Below, in pieces: positions 61,401 through 64,000 of a stretch of DNA of 64,000 nt (positions within the stretch are counted from its first letter, which is position 1; each line of letters begins with the position of its first letter). This DNA is from Ananas comosus (Eukaryota > Streptophyta > Magnoliopsida > Poales > Bromeliaceae). The stretch is from assembly GCF_001540865.1 (NCBI RefSeq), contig NC_033626.1:12492065-12556064 (forward strand), written 5' to 3'. The notes beneath the pieces are model-generated. The model was not told the origin of the DNA, ran no database searches, and saw only the letters and a list, made by a program, of their open reading frames with translations. The position numbers were made by a program, and so were the translations under genes.

Positions 61401-64000
61401 ATCTAGTATAAGTAGGAAATCATTGTGATGTAGTTAGTTTTGTTAATAAAAGATATGTTAAGTGCAAGGAAATATTTTTGAATAACAAGAAGTAGAAGAA
61501 TCAAAAGGAAGCTGGGTGCATCCCCCATGATTCTTCTTCGCAAAATGCCTCAGGTATCGGAGACTCCTGTCTCTGTATGGACTTTTCTTATCCTCAATTT
61601 GCATTTCATGTTGTACTCCTGTATTAGTATGCTTATTCTTGTTTGGATGTAGTAATATGGCTATTCAATGCCCATCATTTATGAATGAAATGGCTATCAT
61701 AAAGTAGTTTCTTTGTCAATTACGATGTCACATTTTTCCTTTATTTTTGTCCATGTGGGATCAAATAGTTGCCCAATACCTCCCATTAATCTATTATCTT
61801 ATAATACTTCCGAGTAATAATTAGTTGTTTGGGGCAACAGGTACTCCTGAGAGAGAAGGAGACTGAGCTTGAGCTGACAAAGAATCTTGTTTCAGAGAAG
61901 CAAGAATTAATTTCTAAGCTGGAAGAAAACCTTGCTAGATGTCAATCAGAGTTAGCTGAAAGAGAAAACAAGTTAAATGATGCTTTTCAAGTTGAGGTAC
62001 AGCTTTACGTGAATGTTGTTTACTGCTCTAGAACCTCCATTTGGCACGTTATAACACATCATGACCTGCAGGCAAGTATCAAAATGGAAATCGAGAAGCA
62101 GAAGAAGATCATTTCTTCTTTGAAGGTTGTACTTTTTTGTGTACATATCATGCTTTTACGAAATAGTGGAAATTTTTTTAGTTATTATTCATCTCTCCTT
62201 GATTCTATTGTAATTGCCTTAGTTATTTTTACTTTGATGTGTGCTTTACTCAGAATTTTTATTTTACAGAAGAAAAATGAGGTGCTGGCGAAGGAAAAGG
62301 AGGAACTTAGCAAGGATAAACAAGGCCTTTTAAAACAGATAGAGGATCTTAAATCAAGTACCAGTTACTTTTTTTTTTTTTGCATAATCCATTATTTATT
62401 TTTGCTTTTTCCTCTTTTAGTCCTAATTAATCATGGTTAGCAGGCAGGAAGACCTTAAATGAAACTTTGATTGATCAGGCCGCTAAGGAAAAGGATACAA
62501 GGATTCAGGTTTGAATCTGCAATACCGCTGGATTATTTTTTTGTCTTTTGTGTTTTTGGCACTAACGAAGAAAAAATTTCAGATATTGGAGAAGACTTTG
62601 GAGAGGGAGAGAGACGATCTGCGGAAGGAGAGGGATGACAACCGGAAAGAGAAATTAAAGCGGCAAAAGACTGAGAAGACGGTGCTAGATCTTATTCAGA
62701 CGGTCAACAAGGTTTCTGCAAAAATTTAAGCTTCACTATTTCTTCCTTTTTTGTTGATTAATAGTTATTTAACCCACCTTTATGCCGCAATAGTTCTGAC
62801 TTTCAAGATGTATTCTATTGAATTCCTGCATAGCTGATGCGTCTTTGCAAATGAAGAGAACCTATTTGCCTGTCTAGAATTAATTTTTTCCCATATACAG
62901 CCATTATGTATCTTTTATTTTTTAATTTATTTTTTGTTGCCTTTTACGCTGTAAGAATTGTTATTAGTCATGTATTCATATCTCCGTAGGATATCAAATT
63001 TCATCACTTTACTTATAGATGAATCTGTCTTATCATGTATCTATACTGTCTGATTGTCTTTATTGTGATGTGCTAATCTTATTTCCTCGTTGTTTGCAGG
63101 ATAAGAAGAAGGTTGAAGAAGAGCTTGCAAAGCATAAACAGGCTATCGTCATCATGTTGGAGGTATGACTAGACTTCAGTTTTATAATTTTTATTTTTCC
63201 CTTCAGTTTATGTCCTATGGGTGAAGCTAACTCTGTTTTAGAGACAAGGGGACATCCATGTTGTTATTATGGTTCTTGTTGAGTGTCTTTTTCTAGGTTT
63301 CCCTGGTTATCGAGTTTTAGCAGTATATCATTGCTGAAATTGGTAACCATGAGAAATGCACATCAAAGAAACTGCGAATAAGTGATGCAGCTGGAGATGG
63401 CGCATGTTCCTGTCCGGAAACTTATACTAAATTTGTTGAATTGATGAGTTCTTATGTAGATATCTGTTTTTGTTGGATCTCCAGTCTTTACCTTTCTGTT
63501 GGTTTTGTTTTGCATTTTATTTGTCGGTTTTTAGAGTACTGGAATAACAGCTTCTCAACTTCCATCTGGGAGCACGCTAGATGAACAAACTTTTGCATAC
63601 TTTCTCTCCGTTGATAGCTTTGAAGACGCTGCCAACTCCTTGCTAAATGACGGGTCAGGAACTCAGCCTCTCCCACCCGAAACTTCAGCAGCAGATACTT
63701 CTTTAGCAGCTGCAGGTTTGTGTTTTTAATCTCTTGTTTTTACTTACAGTTTATGCAAAAACGAGATATGCATCAGGCTAAATAAATGAAAAAATATATA
63801 TTCTTTATTCAGGTCGGCAGGTTCCTCCTACTACTGCACAGACCAGACAATCTGTGACTCCTCAAGGTAAAGCAACAGAGGAAAAAACTGGAACTACTGT
63901 TGTCAAACCTAGTACTGAAGTTCGCAAGGCAGGAAGAAGGCTTGTACGTCCCCGTCTTGAGCGGCCCGAAGAGTCTCAAGCTGATATAGAAATGTCGGCA
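40212..64000 (+). CDS. NUA: NUA/Tpr nuclear-pore basket protein, C-terminus beyond window
   Basis: NUCLEAR PORE ANCHOR, the plant Tpr/Mlp protein, is a long coiled-coil of the nuclear basket; in Arabidopsis it affects mRNA export, SUMO homeostasis (with ESD4) and flowering. Exons: 40212-40517, 40621-40767, 42304-42402, 42953-43081, 43168-43260, 43363-43428, 43881-43970, 44076-44153, 44352-44476, 45292-45412, 45531-45623, 47460-47508, 48105-48208, 48280-48348, 48563-48703, 48795-48899, 49073-49186, 49293-49371, 49589-49632, 49739-49812, 52835-52937, 53155-53289, 53368-53466, 53799-53840, 53928-53981, 54662-54841, 54923-54964, 55324-55374, 56097-56180, 56268-56342, 56467-56651, 56729-56831, 57570-57686, 58909-59001, 59835-59987, 60065-60118, 60336-60449, 60574-60651, 60813-60962, 61046-61117, 61841-61996, 62072-62125, 62270-62357, 62444-62508, 62583-62711, 63100-63162, 63535-63715, 63814-64000+. 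All phases agree: about 1,677 codons, against roughly 2,090 in Arabidopsis. The start MPLFLSDEEFQLLAHDAAAV opens a GC-rich first exon. Nearly everything is heptad-rich and charged; the GISGTALAACLLRDGWS segment near residue 410 breaks the coil. The last exons turn non-helical (STGITASQLPSGSTLDEQ), entering the tail domain. Confidence 0.94.
46388..46429. other. Single N before a T tract in a NUA intron
   Basis: An isolated N at 46388 in the 47460-proximal intron is followed by about 30 T. No flanking duplication was found here, unlike the other three single Ns. Confidence 0.8.
49950..50873. mobile_element. Large foldback element in a NUA intron
   Basis: About 920 bp. The left arm (TCTAGAACTCAGGTACTACG, then GTTTTTGATGTTGGGACATC) pairs with the right arm (reverse complement: TTCTAACTCCTGTACTATGG, then GTTTTTGATGTCGGAACATC) over roughly 300 bp. 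The centre has three tandem units of about 93 bp (near 50273, 50366 and 50460), each with GTATTTGAATCTT, GGAATCAAGTTT and CATTTCACT. A related unit sits in the left arm near 50025. No coding capacity. Confidence 0.85.
50882..51559. mobile_element. Tourist MITE (PIF/Harbinger type) in a NUA intron
   Basis: 678 bp. The left end GGGTGCGTTTGGTTCACGC and the right end (reverse complement GGGCGCGTTTGGTTCGCAC) are inverted repeats of about 19 bp. TAA flanks both sides (50879-50881 and 51560-51562), the usual target duplication of this superfamily. The interior is C/T-rich then AT-rich, with no transposase. Confidence 0.9.
52034..52279. mobile_element. Short MITE, family A, copy 2, in a NUA intron
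   Basis: 246 bp. The ends TTGGGCTAGAATACTATTGA and (reverse complement) TTAGGCTGGAATACTATTGA match for about 30 bp. The next inner segments (TTTTGCTATCAAGTTTTTAG against its complement) are also inverted, so the whole element can fold. About 85 percent identical by eye to 16027-16271. It lies in a (TA)n region. Confidence 0.9.
52337..52363 (+). other. Candidate 27-nt in-frame microexon of NUA
   Basis: TTTTTGCAG precedes it and GTAATG follows. Inserted between the exons ending 49812 and starting 52835, it keeps phase and would add SPRSSWFNG. The two neighbouring exons also join in frame without it, so it would be a cassette exon. No homologous support is remembered for these residues. Confidence 0.25.
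54137..54356. repeat. 220-bp direct duplication in a NUA intron, copy 1
   Basis: Begins TGTGGTGGTAGTTTTGAGGG and ends GTCTTGTTCATATC at the N at 54357. It contains a (GT)n tract. Differs slightly from copy 2 in the AT-rich middle. Confidence 0.9.
54358..54577. repeat. 220-bp direct duplication in a NUA intron, copy 2
   Basis: Starts right after the N with TGTGGTGGTAGTTTTGAGGG and runs through GTTCATATC into unique intron sequence. It has the same dovetail pattern as the duplication around 36831. Confidence 0.9.
56904..57195. mobile_element. MITE of about 290 bp in a NUA intron
   Basis: Left end AAGGCTGTTTGGCCTGGCTG followed by AAGCTTCTGG; right end reverse-complemented GGAGGCCTGCTTGGACTGGC followed by TTCTAGAAT. 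These form imperfect inverted ends of about 30 bp. GGAGCTTCT / AAAGCTCCAG motifs inside are typical of plant hAT-like MITEs. The target duplication is not clear. Confidence 0.6.
57841..57945. repeat. 54-bp tandem repeat in a NUA intron
   Basis: AGATGACATGGAAGGACTCA at 57841 and AGATGACATGAAAGGATGCA at 57895 begin two copies that share TATTCATG.ATCAGT.GTTCCT. Non-coding. Confidence 0.8.
60179..60335. repeat. 78-bp tandem duplication across a NUA 3' splice site
   Basis: Copies at 60179-60257 and 60258-60335 share GCAGAAACAAACTTTGAATA and end in GTGCC(T/C)GTTCAG. Both therefore carry a T-rich tract plus a CAG acceptor. The second copy is 78 nt and has no stop in the NUA frame, so use of the first acceptor would add 26 residues. 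Confidence 0.9.

Overview
This is plant nuclear DNA: six spliced genes with GT-AG introns, separated by AT-rich intergenic DNA full of MITE-type elements, (TA)n/(GA)n tracts and a tRNA-derived SINE. GC-rich first exons grading to AT-rich downstream exons (clearest in the tRNA methyltransferase, LIM and NUA genes) and the protein sequences fit a commelinid monocot, perhaps pineapple (Ananas). The species is inference.

Layout. 1-3259: repeats, one MITE and a 477-base gap. 3479-7612 (+): complete 14-exon nucleobase-ascorbate transporter (NAT), 536 aa. 7613-20980: 13 kb with no gene that I can support, holding a GC-rich island with duplicated G-boxes, MITEs, SINEs and a noisy 2.3 kb tandem duplication. 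20981-22031 (+): PADRE/DUF4228 protein in three exons with a frame problem at the first junction. 25772-27112 (+): tRNA (guanine-N7) methyltransferase catalytic subunit (TrmB type), 261 aa, with a damaged splice donor. 28126-31371 (-): EMB506-like plastid ankyrin protein, 325 aa, seven exons. 31906-34956 (-): two-LIM actin-bundling-type protein, 265 aa, with an 11-residue repeat tail. 40212-64000 (+): the first 48 exons (about 1,677 codons) of NUA/Tpr, the nuclear-basket coiled-coil protein; its C-terminus lies beyond the window.

The genes are unrelated housekeeping or developmental genes without operon-like logic. The methyltransferase and ankyrin genes converge, the ankyrin and LIM genes are in tandem, and the LIM and NUA genes diverge across 5.3 kb.

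I see no undescribed biological system. The strongest unexplained structure concerns the assembly: three of the four isolated single Ns sit at junctions of direct repeats that look like unmerged contig overlaps, and 16.3-20.9 kb is duplicated with an indel pattern typical of uncorrected long reads. The biological points worth a look are a tandem duplication in NUA that creates an in-frame alternative acceptor, stop-free 3n introns in NUA, a candidate 27-nt microexon inside a transposon-filled intron, exon-per-repeat structure in the ankyrin gene, and a large foldback transposon family.
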